Assembly (NCBI RefSeq): GCF_021191635.1
Contig: NZ_JAIWPR010000045.1
Location: 1 to 52,380 of the forward strand
Direction of reading: 5' to 3'
DNA from: Alterluteimonas quercicellularis
GTDB lineage: Bacteria > Pseudomonadota > Gammaproteobacteria > Xanthomonadales > Xanthomonadaceae
DNA length: 52,380 bases
Below, in pieces: positions 8,951-17,406 of this stretch. Below the pieces are notes generated by a model that saw only the letters and a list, made by a program, of their open reading frames with translations, searched no databases and was not told the DNA's origin. The position numbers and the translations under genes were made by a program. How positions within the stretch are numbered: position 1 is the stretch's first letter; each line of letters begins with the position of its first letter.

Positions 8951-10413
8951 CCCACCCGCGCCTGTCCGACGCCACCCTCGCCGCGCTGCCGCCCGCGGTC
9001 GCACGCCCGGCCTACGAGCGCGCGGCCACCCGCATCGGCGTCGTCCACCTCGGCGCCGGCGCCTTCCACCGCGCCCACCAGGCCGTCTACCTCGACGACG
9101 CGCTCGCGCTCGATCCCGACTGGGCCGTCTGCGCCGTCTCGCTGCGCAACCCGGACGTGCGCGACGCACTGCGCCCGCAGGACGGCCTGTACACGCTCGC
9201 GATCCTCGGCGACACGCCGCAGCTGCGCGTCGTCGGCGCGCTGCGCGAGGTGCTGTGCGCGCGCGACGAACAGGCCGCCGTACTCGCCCGCCTCGGCGAT
9301 CCCGCCGTGCGCCTGGTCACGCTGACCGTCACCGAGAAGGGCTACTGCCTCGCCGGCGACGGCCTCGACCTGGCGCATCCCGATATCGTCCACGACCTCG
9401 CCACGCCCGACGCCCCGGTCAGCGCCATCGGCCATGTCGTCGCCGGCCTCGCGCGCCGCCGCGCCGCCGGCCTCGCGCCCTACACCGTGCTCAGCTGCGA
9501 CAACCTCGCCGACAACGGCGGCCGCCTGCGCCGCGCCGCGCTCGACTTCGCCGCGCGCCTCGATCCCGCGCTCGCCCGCTGGATCGAAGCCGAAGCGACC
9601 TTTCCGCGCTCGATGGTCGACAGCATCACCCCCGCCACCGACGACGCCCTGCTCGCCCGCGTCGCCGACGCGCTGGGCATGCACGACGCCTGGCCCGTCC
9701 AGCGCGAACGCTACGCCCAGTGGGTCGTCGAGGACCGCTTCTGCAACGGCCGGCCGCCGTTGGAACGCGTCGGCGTCACCCTGAGCGACGACATCGCCGG
9801 CTTCGACCGCGCCAAGCTCCGCCTGCTCAACGGCCCGCACAGCGCGCTCGCCTATCTCGGCCTGCTGGTGGAACTGGAGACCGTCGCCGACGCCATGCGC
9901 CACCCCGGCCTCGCGCGGTACGTCGAGCGCCTGATGCGCGAGGACATCGCCCCGACCCTCGACGTGCCCGCCGGCCTCGACCTCGACGCCTACGTCACAG
10001 CCATCCTCGACCGCTTCCGCAACCCCGCGATTCGCCACCGGCTCGCCCAGATCGCCTGGGACGGCAGCCAGAAACTCCCTGTGCGCCTGCTCGGCACGAT
10101 CCGCGACGCGCTCGCCGCCGGCCGCCGCATCGACCGCCTCTGCCTGCCCATCGCCGCGTGGATGCACTTCGTGCGGCGGCAGGCGCATGACGGCGTTGTG
10201 CTGGTCGACCCGATGGCCGACACCCTGGCGCAGCTCGGGCGCGCGGCCACGGGGGAGGCGCGGGGCGACGTGGCGCGGTTCCTCGCGCTGCGCGCGGTGT
10301 TCGGGGAGATGGCGCAGCAAGCGATGGTGGTAGAACCCATCATGCAAGCTTATGCGTCCCTTGAGGATGGTTCAGGCATTGCGAGTTTCGCTGAAATGTC
10401 ATTGCCATTGTGA
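8947..10413 (+). CDS. uxuB: Mannitol dehydrogenase-family fructuronate reductase
   Basis: The 488-residue protein belongs to the long-chain mannitol/fructuronate dehydrogenase family. It would reduce D-fructuronate to D-mannonate with NADH, feeding the mannonate dehydratase encoded in the same operon. The nucleotide-binding start VVHLGAGAFHRAHQ is present, and the catalytic K-x4-N-x2-H pattern is intact as K290, N295 and H298 (KLRLLNGPH). The ATG overlaps the GH43 stop. From about base 10315 codon use shifts to A/T-rich choices and the last 25-30 residues look unlike the rest, suggesting that recombination with the following low-GC segment replaced the 3' end. The core enzyme appears intact. 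Confidence 0.92.
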   Translation: MTHPRLSDATLAALPPAVARPAYERAATRIGVVHLGAGAFHRAHQAVYLDDALALDPDWAVCAVSLRNPDVRDALRPQDGLYTLAILGDTPQLRVVGALREVLCARDEQAAVLARLGDPAVRLVTLTVTEKGYCLAGDGLDLAHPDIVHDLATPDAPVSAIGHVVAGLARRRAAGLAPYTVLSCDNLADNGGRLRRAALDFAARLDPALARWIEAEATFPRSMVDSITPATDDALLARVADALGMHDAWPVQRERYAQWVVEDRFCNGRPPLERVGVTLSDDIAGFDRAKLRLLNGPHSALAYLGLLVELETVADAMRHPGLARYVERLMREDIAPTLDVPAGLDLDAYVTAILDRFRNPAIRHRLAQIAWDGSQKLPVRLLGTIRDALAAGRRIDRLCLPIAAWMHFVRRQAHDGVVLVDPMADTLAQLGRAATGEARGDVARFLALRAVFGEMAQQAMVVEPIMQAYASLEDGSGIASFAEMSLPL

Positions 10414-10478
10414 CAGCAATACGTGCCTGCTAGCGTGGCCACATAATTCGCGCAGAGGCCAGCTTGGGGGATGAGTGG

Positions 10479-10946
10479 ATGACGATGGCGGATAATATTC
10501 CGGGTCCGAAACGATTGATAATCGGGTCAATTGCTGTATTGGCGGTCTGTCTTGTGGCAGTCTGGCTGTCAAGCCCTGCTAGCCTGTCTGCTGAATGGCT
10601 TCCGGAGATTCAAGAAAAGTCGAGAAAAACAGGCATGCTAATGGTGTATATATCCGCACTATTTGCAATTCTCTCTGCGGATTTGCCGTTGCGTTACAAG
10701 CTGGAAAGAGAACGGTTGAGAAGGGCGCGCGATGCCTCTAAGGATCGAATTGATTTGCTAGAAGATTTATCCTCTTCGCTCCCCGCCGATAAATTTACTC
10801 GTCTGATCGCCCAGGAGAAAAGGAAGTTAATTTGCCTTGACGAGCAGGATATCGCCATGCCCCGCGAAGCTCTGACAAGTCGAGTTGCGAGATGGATATC
10901 TATAATGCTGCTCATGTTAGGCACACTTCTGCAGGTCATAACTTAG
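10479..10946 (+). CDS. Small low-GC membrane protein, unknown function
   Basis: I do not recognise this 155-residue protein. It has three predicted membrane segments (about residues 12-30, 51-68 and 137-154). Between the second and third lies a charged, probably coiled-coil helix (70-97) with many Arg, Lys and Glu. The ATG at 10479 has GGGGGA 7 bases upstream; a TTG at 10464 is a possible alternative start. Base composition is strikingly lower in GC than the surroundings, with codons such as ATA, TTA and AAA, so it is probably horizontally acquired. It sits alone between the xylan operon and a palindrome-flanked DUF1345 gene. Confidence 0.7.
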   Translation: MTMADNIPGPKRLIIGSIAVLAVCLVAVWLSSPASLSAEWLPEIQEKSRKTGMLMVYISALFAILSADLPLRYKLERERLRRARDASKDRIDLLEDLSSSLPADKFTRLIAQEKRKLICLDEQDIAMPREALTSRVARWISIMLLMLGTLLQVIT

Positions 10947-10958
10947 AGGTCCATAAAT

Positions 10959-11033
10959 GAGTGCACTTTCTTTAATTACGCATCAGGAAAATCATGGTGC
11001 ATCGGTGAAGAAAGTGCACTCTGAGCCTGGTTT
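10959..11033. repeat. Palindromic element, left of the DUF1345 gene
   Basis: Perfect 14-bp inverted arms (GAGTGCACTTTCTT at 10959-10972 and its complement at 11008-11021) enclose a 35-base loop. The right part continues as CTGAGCCTGGTTT. Positions 11011-11033 match 11778-11800, beyond the gene, at 19 of 23 bases. It resembles a REP-type element; no transposase is seen nearby. Confidence 0.7.
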
Positions 11034-11048
11034 CGCACGAGGGCGCAG

Positions 11049-11738
11049 ATGAGCGAGGAGAAGACGCCAGCCGATGCTTCGGTGCGCCCCCGCAAGGGCT
11101 GGCGCCCGCTCCAGGCCTTCACCGCGCGGCCGCGTTTGAGCATTGCGGCGGCGGTGTCCGTGGCGGTCGGCAGTGGCTTGCTGCTGGCCGGCGTCGCGCC
11201 GCCCGTGGCCTTGCTGCTGGGCTTCGACGTGGGGGCCCTGGTGTTCCTGGGCGCCGTCTGGTGGCTGTTCGACAGTGCCGGCACCGATCGGATGCGCGAG
11301 GTCGCGCGGCGCCAGGATGCGGGGCGCTGGGGCATGCTGTGGAGCACGATCGGCCTGACCGCGATCCTGATGCTGGCGCTCGGCACCGAGCTGGCCGCGG
11401 GGAAGTCGGGAGGCGTCGCCTCGATCGCCGTCGCCGGCAGCAGCATCGTGCTGTCATGGCTGTTCATGAACGTCATGTTCGCCCTGCACTACGCGCATGG
11501 GTTTTACGGCGACTACGGCGAGGAGCACAAGGGCCTGGACTTCCCCGGCAAGGAAGAGCCCGACTACTGGGACTTCGCCTACTTCGCCCTGGTGATCGGC
11601 ATGACTTTCCAGGTCTCCGACGTGCAGGTCACCAGCCGCTACCTGCGCCGGATCGCGCTGATGCACAGCGTGATCGCGTTCTTCTTCAACATGTTCGTGA
11701 TCGCGGTGACGGTGAACATCCTGGGCGGCCAGTTCTGA
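11049..11738 (+). CDS. DUF1345 family membrane protein
   Basis: The 229-residue integral membrane protein has about five hydrophobic segments. Conserved DUF1345 features are visible: MFALHYAHGFYGDYG before an acidic patch, then PDYWDFAYFALVIGMTFQVS and the RRIALMHSVIAFFFN region near the C-terminus. The biochemical function of this family is not established. The ATG at 11049 follows closely on the left palindromic element, and the gene is bracketed by related palindromes at 10959-11033 and 11750-11800. Composition is normal for the genome, unlike the gene before it. Confidence 0.85.
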   Translation: MSEEKTPADASVRPRKGWRPLQAFTARPRLSIAAAVSVAVGSGLLLAGVAPPVALLLGFDVGALVFLGAVWWLFDSAGTDRMREVARRQDAGRWGMLWSTIGLTAILMLALGTELAAGKSGGVASIAVAGSSIVLSWLFMNVMFALHYAHGFYGDYGEEHKGLDFPGKEEPDYWDFAYFALVIGMTFQVSDVQVTSRYLRRIALMHSVIAFFFNMFVIAVTVNILGGQF

Positions 11739-11749
11739 CGACCGGTGAA

Positions 11750-11800
11750 AACCGGGGTCAGAGAGCACTTTTCCCCGAAAGTACACTCTGACCCCGGTTC
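11750..11800. repeat. Palindromic element, right of the DUF1345 gene
   Basis: AACCGGGGTCAGAG (11750-11763) pairs perfectly with its complement at 11786-11799. Inner arms AGCACTTT and AAAGTACACT pair with two mismatches around a CCCCG loop, making a near 50-base hairpin. It follows the DUF1345 stop by 11 bases and could also act as a terminator. The right arm matches part of the element at 10959-11033. Confidence 0.8.
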
Positions 11801-11823
11801 CAGCGGCGGGCGGGCGTATCGGG

Positions 11824-12570
11824 TCATGCCGCCTCGGCCGCCCAGGCCTCGGCATCCGCGCCGGCCAGCAGGCGCAGCGGGCTGGCCGGGTCGTTCGCGG
11901 CGCGCCACACGGCCTCGGCCACGTCCTGCGGATGCGTGATCGGCCCGGACGCGTCCATGGCGCCGTAGACCTGTCGCACGAGCCCGGCATAGGCCGGGTG
12001 GTCGAGGCCGCTGGTGTGGCTGCGCACGGTCTCGCCGAAGCGGGTGTCGGGTGCGCGGCCCGGCAACACCAGGTGCATGCGCACGCCGAAGGATTCGACC
12101 TCCGCGGCGACCGACTCGGTGAACGCGTTCACCGCGGCCTTGCTCGCCCGGTAGGCGGCCGCCAGGGGCACCGGCTTCAGGGTGATGCTCGAACTGACGT
12201 TGACGACCACGCCGGCGCCGCGCTGCCGGAACTGCGGCAGCACCGCCTGCGTCAGCGCCATCGTGCCGAAGGTATTGGTCTCGAACAGTTGGCGCACGCT
12301 GGCCATCGGCATGCGCTCGAAGGGCGCACCGGCGCCGAAGCCCGCGTTGTTGACCAGCACGTCGATCGGCCCCGCGGCCTCCAGGGCCCGGCGGATGCTC
12401 TCCGGCTGCGTGACGTCGAGGGCGAGCACGCGCAGGCGCTCGGACGGCGGCAGGACCTCGGCGCGCGGCGTACGCATCGTGGCGACGACCCGCCAGTCGC
12501 GATCGAGGAAGTGACGCGCGGTCTCGAGGCCGAAGCCGGACGAGCAGCCGGTGATCAGGACGGTCTTCAT
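11824..12570 (-). CDS. Short-chain dehydrogenase/reductase
   Basis: This 248-residue classical SDR has the TGCSSGFG cofactor loop at its N-terminus, an NNAGFG motif, the catalytic serine in VSSS, and Y-x3-K as YRASK. The substrate cannot be read from the sequence. It is transcribed divergently from an AraC-type regulator whose start lies about 70 bases away, which suggests control by that regulator. The ATG at 12570 has AGGAGCG just upstream. Confidence 0.9.
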   Translation of the reverse strand: MKTVLITGCSSGFGLETARHFLDRDWRVVATMRTPRAEVLPPSERLRVLALDVTQPESIRRALEAAGPIDVLVNNAGFGAGAPFERMPMASVRQLFETNTFGTMALTQAVLPQFRQRGAGVVVNVSSSITLKPVPLAAAYRASKAAVNAFTESVAAEVESFGVRMHLVLPGRAPDTRFGETVRSHTSGLDHPAYAGLVRQVYGAMDASGPITHPQDVAEAVWRAANDPASPLRLLAGADAEAWAAEAA

Positions 12571-12639
12571 GGACGCTCCTTAGCAGGGGGAGTCCACACG
12601 ATAGGCGCCCGGCCCCGTACTCCCTAAAATCGAACGTCC

Positions 12640-13602
12640 ATGTTTCGTTCGCAGGAGTCCGGGGTGATCGATCCCCTCGCCGAGGTCGTCATGCTGCTGC
12701 AGCCGGGGGCGCGGTTTTCCAAGGTCGTGCTCGGGTCCGGCCCCTGGGCCGTCCGCCGGACGGTCGCCGGGGAGCCGTTCTACTGCGTGGTCCTCGATGG
12801 CGCATGCCGGCTGGAGGTCGACGGGCACGCCGCGATCGAACTGCAGCCCGGCGACTTCGTCCTGATCCCCGCCGCGCGCGGCGTCGCCATGTCCAGCCTC
12901 GAGCCGCCGCCGGCGGACGTCGGGATGCAGCCGCGCGCCCTGGGCGACGGGCGATTCCGCATCGGCCGCCAGGACGGCCCGATCGACCTCCGCATCCTGT
13001 CCGGCCACGCCAGCTTCGGCTCGCCCGATGCGGCGCTGCTGGTGTCGCTGCTGCCGCAACTGGTGCACGTGCGCGGCGAACAGCGCCTGGCGACCCTGGT
13101 GCAGCTCGTGGGCGAGGAAACGCGCGAGCAGCGGCCCGCGCGCGAGGTCGTGCTGGCGCGCCTGCTGGAAGTGCTGCTCATCGAGGCCTTGCGGTCGACG
13201 GCGGGCACGTCCGCATCCCCCGGCCTCGTGCGCGGGCTGGCCGACGCCCGCCTCGCGGCGGCGATCCGCGCGATGCACGAGCGCCCGGCGCAGCCCTGGA
13301 CCGTCGCGGCGCTGGCGAAGGAATCCGCGCTGTCCCGCTCCGCGTTCTTCGAGCGCTTCGGCCGTGCCGTCGGCACGACGCCCATGGAGTACCTGCTCGC
13401 CTGGCGCATGGCGAGCGCGAAGGACCTGCTGCGCCGCGACGCCGGCAGCGTGGCCGAGATCGCCGAACGCGTCGGCTACAGCTCGGCCAGTACCTTCAGC
13501 GTCGCCTTCTCGCGCCACGTCGGCATGTCGCCGGCGCAGTACGCGAAGGCGCACCGGGCCGTGGCCCGGCCTCTCGCTCTCACGTCGCGCCGCCCCCTAT
13601 GA
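12640..13602 (+). CDS. AraC-family regulator with cupin N-terminal domain
   Basis: The 320-residue protein has an N-terminal cupin-type sensor domain (about 20-190; note GDFVLIPAARG) and a C-terminal pair of AraC helix-turn-helix motifs (about 210-310) with LAKESALSRSAFFERFGRAV and IAERVGYSSASTFSVAFSRH. It is divergent from the SDR gene, its probable target. The 3' end overlaps the convergent LysR gene by 6 bases. The effector is unknown. Confidence 0.9.
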   Translation: MFRSQESGVIDPLAEVVMLLQPGARFSKVVLGSGPWAVRRTVAGEPFYCVVLDGACRLEVDGHAAIELQPGDFVLIPAARGVAMSSLEPPPADVGMQPRALGDGRFRIGRQDGPIDLRILSGHASFGSPDAALLVSLLPQLVHVRGEQRLATLVQLVGEETREQRPAREVVLARLLEVLLIEALRSTAGTSASPGLVRGLADARLAAAIRAMHERPAQPWTVAALAKESALSRSAFFERFGRAVGTTPMEYLLAWRMASAKDLLRRDAGSVAEIAERVGYSSASTFSVAFSRHVGMSPAQYAKAHRAVARPLALTSRRPL

Positions 13603-14520
13603 CCGGCCGCTCCCGGCCGCTTCCTGCCGCAGCCACCCGCAGAAGGCCTCCACGGCCGGGCTGGCGCCGCTGCCCCGCCGGCGAACGATCCAGAAGGCGT
13701 AGGCGTTGGGCAAAGCGAGATCGAACGGCCTGACCAGGCGGCCGCGCTGCAGGTCTTCCTCGACCAGCGGGGCGACGCCCAGCGCCACGCCGTGCCCGGC
13801 GGCGGCCGCCTCCTGAGCCAGGTAGAGGCTCGGGAACACCGGCCCCCGGCGCGCGTCCACCCGCGTCGCACCCGCGGCATCCAGCCAGGCGCGCCAGTCC
13901 GGCACGCCGGGGCGGCCGGCCGGGCTGTCGTCGTGCAGCAGCGTGTGGTGCCGCAGGTCGTCGGGCGTCGCCAGCGGCCGGCGCCCGTCGCCGGGCAGCG
14001 AGGGCGCACAGACCGGGAACGCCGGCGCGTCCACGAGGCGCTCGGCGCTGACGCCGGTGTAGCCGCCGGGCCCGTAGCGGATCGCGACGTCGATGCCGTC
14101 GCGGGCGAAGTCGGCGTGCGCGTCGCCGGTCTCGATGCGCACCTTAAGATCGGGGCGCTCGCGGTGGAACCGGTGCAGCCGCGGCGCGAGCCACTTCGCG
14201 GCGAAGGATTCCATCGTGCCGACGCGCAGGTCCGCGCCCGCCGGGGCGACGGCCCGGTCCAGCGCCAGGTCGAGCTGCCCGAACAGTTCGCCCAGCGACG
14301 CGGCCAGCGCCTCGCCCTCTGCGGTCAGCGCGACCGCGCGATGGCCGCGCTGGAACAGCGTCACCCCCAGGTACGCCTCCAGCCGCTTCACCTGGTGGCT
14401 GACCGCCGCCGGGGTGACGAACAACTGCCCGGCGGCCGCCTGGAAACTCAGGCACCGCGCCGCCGCCTCGAAGGCCCGCAGGGCGTTGAGCGGAACGGAG
14501 TGGCGGGGCTTCACGGTCAT
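13597..14520 (-). CDS. LysR-family regulator, GcvA-like
   Basis: The 307-residue protein starts with a GcvA-type winged helix (PLNALRAFEAAARCLSFQAA, then VTPAAVSHQVKRLE) and continues with a LysR substrate-binding domain (about 95-295). It lies divergent from the two metallo-beta-lactamase-fold genes, with 127 bases between the starts, so it is a candidate regulator of them. It overlaps the AraC gene's end by 6 bases. Inducer and targets are not deducible. Confidence 0.9.
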   Translation of the reverse strand: MTVKPRHSVPLNALRAFEAAARCLSFQAAAGQLFVTPAAVSHQVKRLEAYLGVTLFQRGHRAVALTAEGEALAASLGELFGQLDLALDRAVAPAGADLRVGTMESFAAKWLAPRLHRFHRERPDLKVRIETGDAHADFARDGIDVAIRYGPGGYTGVSAERLVDAPAFPVCAPSLPGDGRRPLATPDDLRHHTLLHDDSPAGRPGVPDWRAWLDAAGATRVDARRGPVFPSLYLAQEAAAAGHGVALGVAPLVEEDLQRGRLVRPFDLALPNAYAFWIVRRRGSGASPAVEAFCGWLRQEAAGSGRS

Positions 14521-14647
14521 CTCAAGCGCGCGGGGGCAGGCCGCATCCTATCAAGTTAGTTTTCCTCATGCGGACGCGAAAACATCTCGTTTGTCGCCGC
14601 CGCGTGCGCCCGCAATGATCGGCCCATCGAAACGCAGGGCGGTCGCG

Positions 14648-15472
14648 ATGAGAGTCGAAACGCTGGGCCCCGGGGTACTGATGTGCGTCGGCGACGACTT
14701 CGAGTCCGTCGCCACCGCCTTCCTCGACGGCGACGACGCGCTGCTGGTCGATGCGCTCGGCAGCGTGGAGGACGCGCACCGGCTGCGCGCGGTCCTGTGC
14801 GAGCAGATGGGCAAGACCGTGCGCATCGTCGCCGCCACCCACTTCATGAGCGACCACATCGCCGGCCTGTCGCTGTTCCCGGACGCGCTGACGATCGCGC
14901 ACCGCCACTATCGCCACACCTTCCTGTCGCAGAACCGGCGGGTCGATGCGTTCTACCGCGAACCGCAGGTGGTGTTCGACAGCGCGCTGCGGATCCGCTG
15001 GGGCGACCACGAGCTGCGTTTCCTGCACAACCCCGGCAAGACCGTGGACCACGTCAGCGTCGACGTGCCCACCGCCGACCTGGTCTGCGCCGGCGACAAC
15101 ATCGTCGGCAACATCGTCTACCTCTCCAGGGCCGACCCCGCGCTGATCCGCACCGCGATCGGCCGCATGCGGCAGTTCGGCCGCGGCACCGTGGTCGGCG
15201 GGCATATCGGCCGCTTTCCCGCCGGCGTGCTCGACAACGCCCTCCACTACCTCGACCGGCTGCAGGCCCTGGTGGTCGGCATCCGCGCCACCGCGGCGCC
15301 GCGGCAGGTCGACGAGCGCATCGCCTCGATCCCGCTCGACGCCTGCCTGGCACCGCAGGTCGAACCGGTGGCGTTCGAACGCGAGTGGCACCGGCGCAAC
15401 CTGGAGGTCGTCGTCGACCAGTCGATCTTCGCGCTCGACGCCGCGATCGCCTTGCGCGAGGGCCGCGCATGA
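14648..15472 (+). CDS. Metallo-beta-lactamase-fold hydrolase
   Basis: The 274-residue cytoplasmic-looking protein has the MBL fold with THFMSDHIAG as the metal motif, so the second histidine of the usual HxHxDH is a methionine. Other expected metal-site segments are FLHNPGKTVDH, CAGDNIVGN and VVGGHIG. The substrate is unknown. The ATG at 14648 is the first sensible start, since the longer frame to 14093 runs through the divergent LysR gene. Its TGA overlaps the next ATG, so the two MBL proteins are translationally coupled. Confidence 0.85.
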   Translation: MRVETLGPGVLMCVGDDFESVATAFLDGDDALLVDALGSVEDAHRLRAVLCEQMGKTVRIVAATHFMSDHIAGLSLFPDALTIAHRHYRHTFLSQNRRVDAFYREPQVVFDSALRIRWGDHELRFLHNPGKTVDHVSVDVPTADLVCAGDNIVGNIVYLSRADPALIRTAIGRMRQFGRGTVVGGHIGRFPAGVLDNALHYLDRLQALVVGIRATAAPRQVDERIASIPLDACLAPQVEPVAFEREWHRRNLEVVVDQSIFALDAAIALREGRA

Positions 15473-16314
15473 AGCCCGTGCGCGGGCGCCGGCGATTCCT
15501 GTCCGGCTGCGCGGGGCTCGCGGCCGCCGCGCTGCTGCCCGGCGGACGCGCGCTCGCAGCGGCCGGCACGGACGGCCTGCGCATCCAGCGGCTGGCGTGG
15601 GCGGGCGTCCGGCTGCAACTGCCGGGCGCGACCTTGTTCATCGACCCGCTGATCGACCCGGGCGCCTGGGGCGCCGCGCTCGCCGACCCGTTGATCCCCG
15701 TCGACGACGCCGACGGCGAGACCCACGTGCTGATCACCCACACCCACGGCGACCACTTCGACGCGATGGCGGTCGCGCAGGCGCTGCGCAACGGCGGCAC
15801 CCTCGCGCATCCGCTCGGCACCCACCTGCTGCCCCTGCCCGACGGCGCGCGGACACGGCCGAGCGCACCGTGGGAGCCGCAGCTGCTCGGCGAGTTCACC
15901 GCCACCCCCGTGCCCGCCGCGGACGGCTACGGCGACCCGCAGGCCTCCTGGGTGGTCTCGGCCGGCGGCCGCCGCATCTTCCATGGCGGCGACACGCTCT
16001 GGCACGGGCACTGGTGGCGCATCGGCCGCCAGTTCGGCCCCTTCGACGCCGCCTTCCTGCCGGTCAACGGCGCGCGCTTCGGCTTTCGCCAGCCGGTCAG
16101 CGGCCAGCCCGGCGTGCTGACCCCGGAACAGGCCGTGGCCGCCGCCACCATCCTGGGTGCGCGCCGCCTGGTGCCCATCCACTACGGCGTCTCCGGCATG
16201 GACGCCTACGTGGAGGTCGAGGACCCGATCGGCCGGCTGCGCGAGGCGGCCCGGGGGCGGGAGGTCGCGGTACAGCTGGTGGCGCCTGGGGACTGGGTGG
16301 ACTGGGCGCGATGA
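15469..16314 (+). CDS. Exported metallo-beta-lactamase-fold protein, UlaG-like
   Basis: The 281-residue protein begins with a twin-arginine-like signal (GRRRFLSG followed by GLAAAALLPGG and an Ala-rich cleavage region). The MBL domain has an intact HTHGDHFD motif, FHGGDTLWHGHW and a late PIHYG histidine, the layout of UlaG/lactonase-like enzymes. A Tat signal would fit export after cytoplasmic metal loading. It is coupled to the preceding MBL gene (ATGA overlap) and both lie divergent from a LysR regulator. The substrate is not known. Confidence 0.87.
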   Translation: MKPVRGRRRFLSGCAGLAAAALLPGGRALAAAGTDGLRIQRLAWAGVRLQLPGATLFIDPLIDPGAWGAALADPLIPVDDADGETHVLITHTHGDHFDAMAVAQALRNGGTLAHPLGTHLLPLPDGARTRPSAPWEPQLLGEFTATPVPAADGYGDPQASWVVSAGGRRIFHGGDTLWHGHWWRIGRQFGPFDAAFLPVNGARFGFRQPVSGQPGVLTPEQAVAAATILGARRLVPIHYGVSGMDAYVEVEDPIGRLREAARGREVAVQLVAPGDWVDWAR

Positions 16315-16545
16315 GGGTGGGTGTCGGCGGGCATCGGCCGACCTGCTGCGCCTGGCGCGGTAGGACATGTTCCGTTCGGCGCAGACCTACGATGGGGCCG
16401 CTCGTGTCGCTTGGCTTCCACGGCACGAGGGTGCTGTCCGGGTCGGAGTCCGCGTGTCGGGAATGGCTGTAGATTGACCCCGCGCTCCGTTTGACGAGTG
16501 CGAGGAAGTTGCGCTTGCGGGCGGGGTCCGCGCTCGATTTCGGCG

Positions 16546-17406
16546 CTACCCGGAAATCCGGCGCACCACGGGCATCAGCCATGCTTCCAGTTCTGTCACG
16601 ACGACATCGAGCGTCGGCGTCTCGCGTTCGACGTTTCGGGTGAACGCGAGCCACTGGCGTTCCCGGCCGTCGGCGGCCGCATATGCGGCGGTCAATGCGT
16701 CCGGCGTTCCGGTGGGCAACGCGGTGCCGCGGCGCTCGAACGTGGCGGCGATGGCGCTCCGAAGACGCCCTGGGTCCAGTTGCCGCATCGTCAGCAACGC
16801 CCACGCATCGTAGTAGTCCTTCAAGCGCGAGTTCGCGAGTCCGAACCTGACCATCGCCTCGAACTTCTCGGCGATCACCGTTTCGGGCGGATAGGCGAGC
16901 AGACGCGGCACCGGCATGTCGAGCAGGACCGGCAGATCGATCTCCTGCAATCCCGGTTCGATCGCATCCCCGAAGCCGATATCGACGACGATGGGAATGC
17001 GCGCGCCTGCCAGCGCGGCGGTCGTGCGCAGGCGAATGCCGCCGTAGTGGTGATCTTGCCGGATCGGCTCCGCATGCAGCGCGGCGATGTCGTACGCGAG
17101 TCCGTCATCGGCCGCAATCGACAGTATCTCCCGGAACCGCGACAGCATGACGTCGATCGACGGATCGCCGAAGCCGAGGAAATCGACGTCGCGGGTCGGC
17201 CGATGCGGGCTGTCGAACCAGGTAGCGACGAGCAGCGCGCCCTTGAGGGCGTAGCGGTCGCGATGTCGCGAACGGCTCAGCCGGTGCAGCAGCCGTTCCA
17301 GCGCATAGCGCGTGAGCAATTGGTCCAGCGGGCGCCGTGTCCCGCGCGCGAGGTTCAGAAGCCGCGCGCGCACCGAAGCCGCGATATCGCTCGGTGGTCT
17401 AGCCAT
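16546..17406 (-). CDS. abiEii: AbiEii-type nucleotidyltransferase toxin
   Basis: The 286-residue protein is an AbiEii/AbiGii-like nucleotidyltransferase toxin of a type IV-like toxin-antitoxin and abortive-infection system. It shows the core LKGALLVATWF followed by RPTRDVDFLG (the DxD metal pair). The family's later motif is also present: PPETVIAEKFEAMV and RLKDYYDAW. It starts 8 bases inside the end of the antitoxin gene, the usual coupled order. Family work shows such toxins blocking growth by modifying tRNA or nucleotides; that activity is not demonstrated here. All key residues appear present. Confidence 0.9.
   Translation of the reverse strand: MARPPSDIAASVRARLLNLARGTRRPLDQLLTRYALERLLHRLSRSRHRDRYALKGALLVATWFDSPHRPTRDVDFLGFGDPSIDVMLSRFREILSIAADDGLAYDIAALHAEPIRQDHHYGGIRLRTTAALAGARIPIVVDIGFGDAIEPGLQEIDLPVLLDMPVPRLLAYPPETVIAEKFEAMVRFGLANSRLKDYYDAWALLTMRQLDPGRLRSAIAATFERRGTALPTGTPDALTAAYAAADGRERQWLAFTRNVERETPTLDVVVTELEAWLMPVVRRISG

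Noticed and set aside
16315..16545. Gene in the gap between the MBL and AbiEii genes
   Set aside because: No frame has a convincing start, ribosome-binding site or domain, and no terminator is clear.
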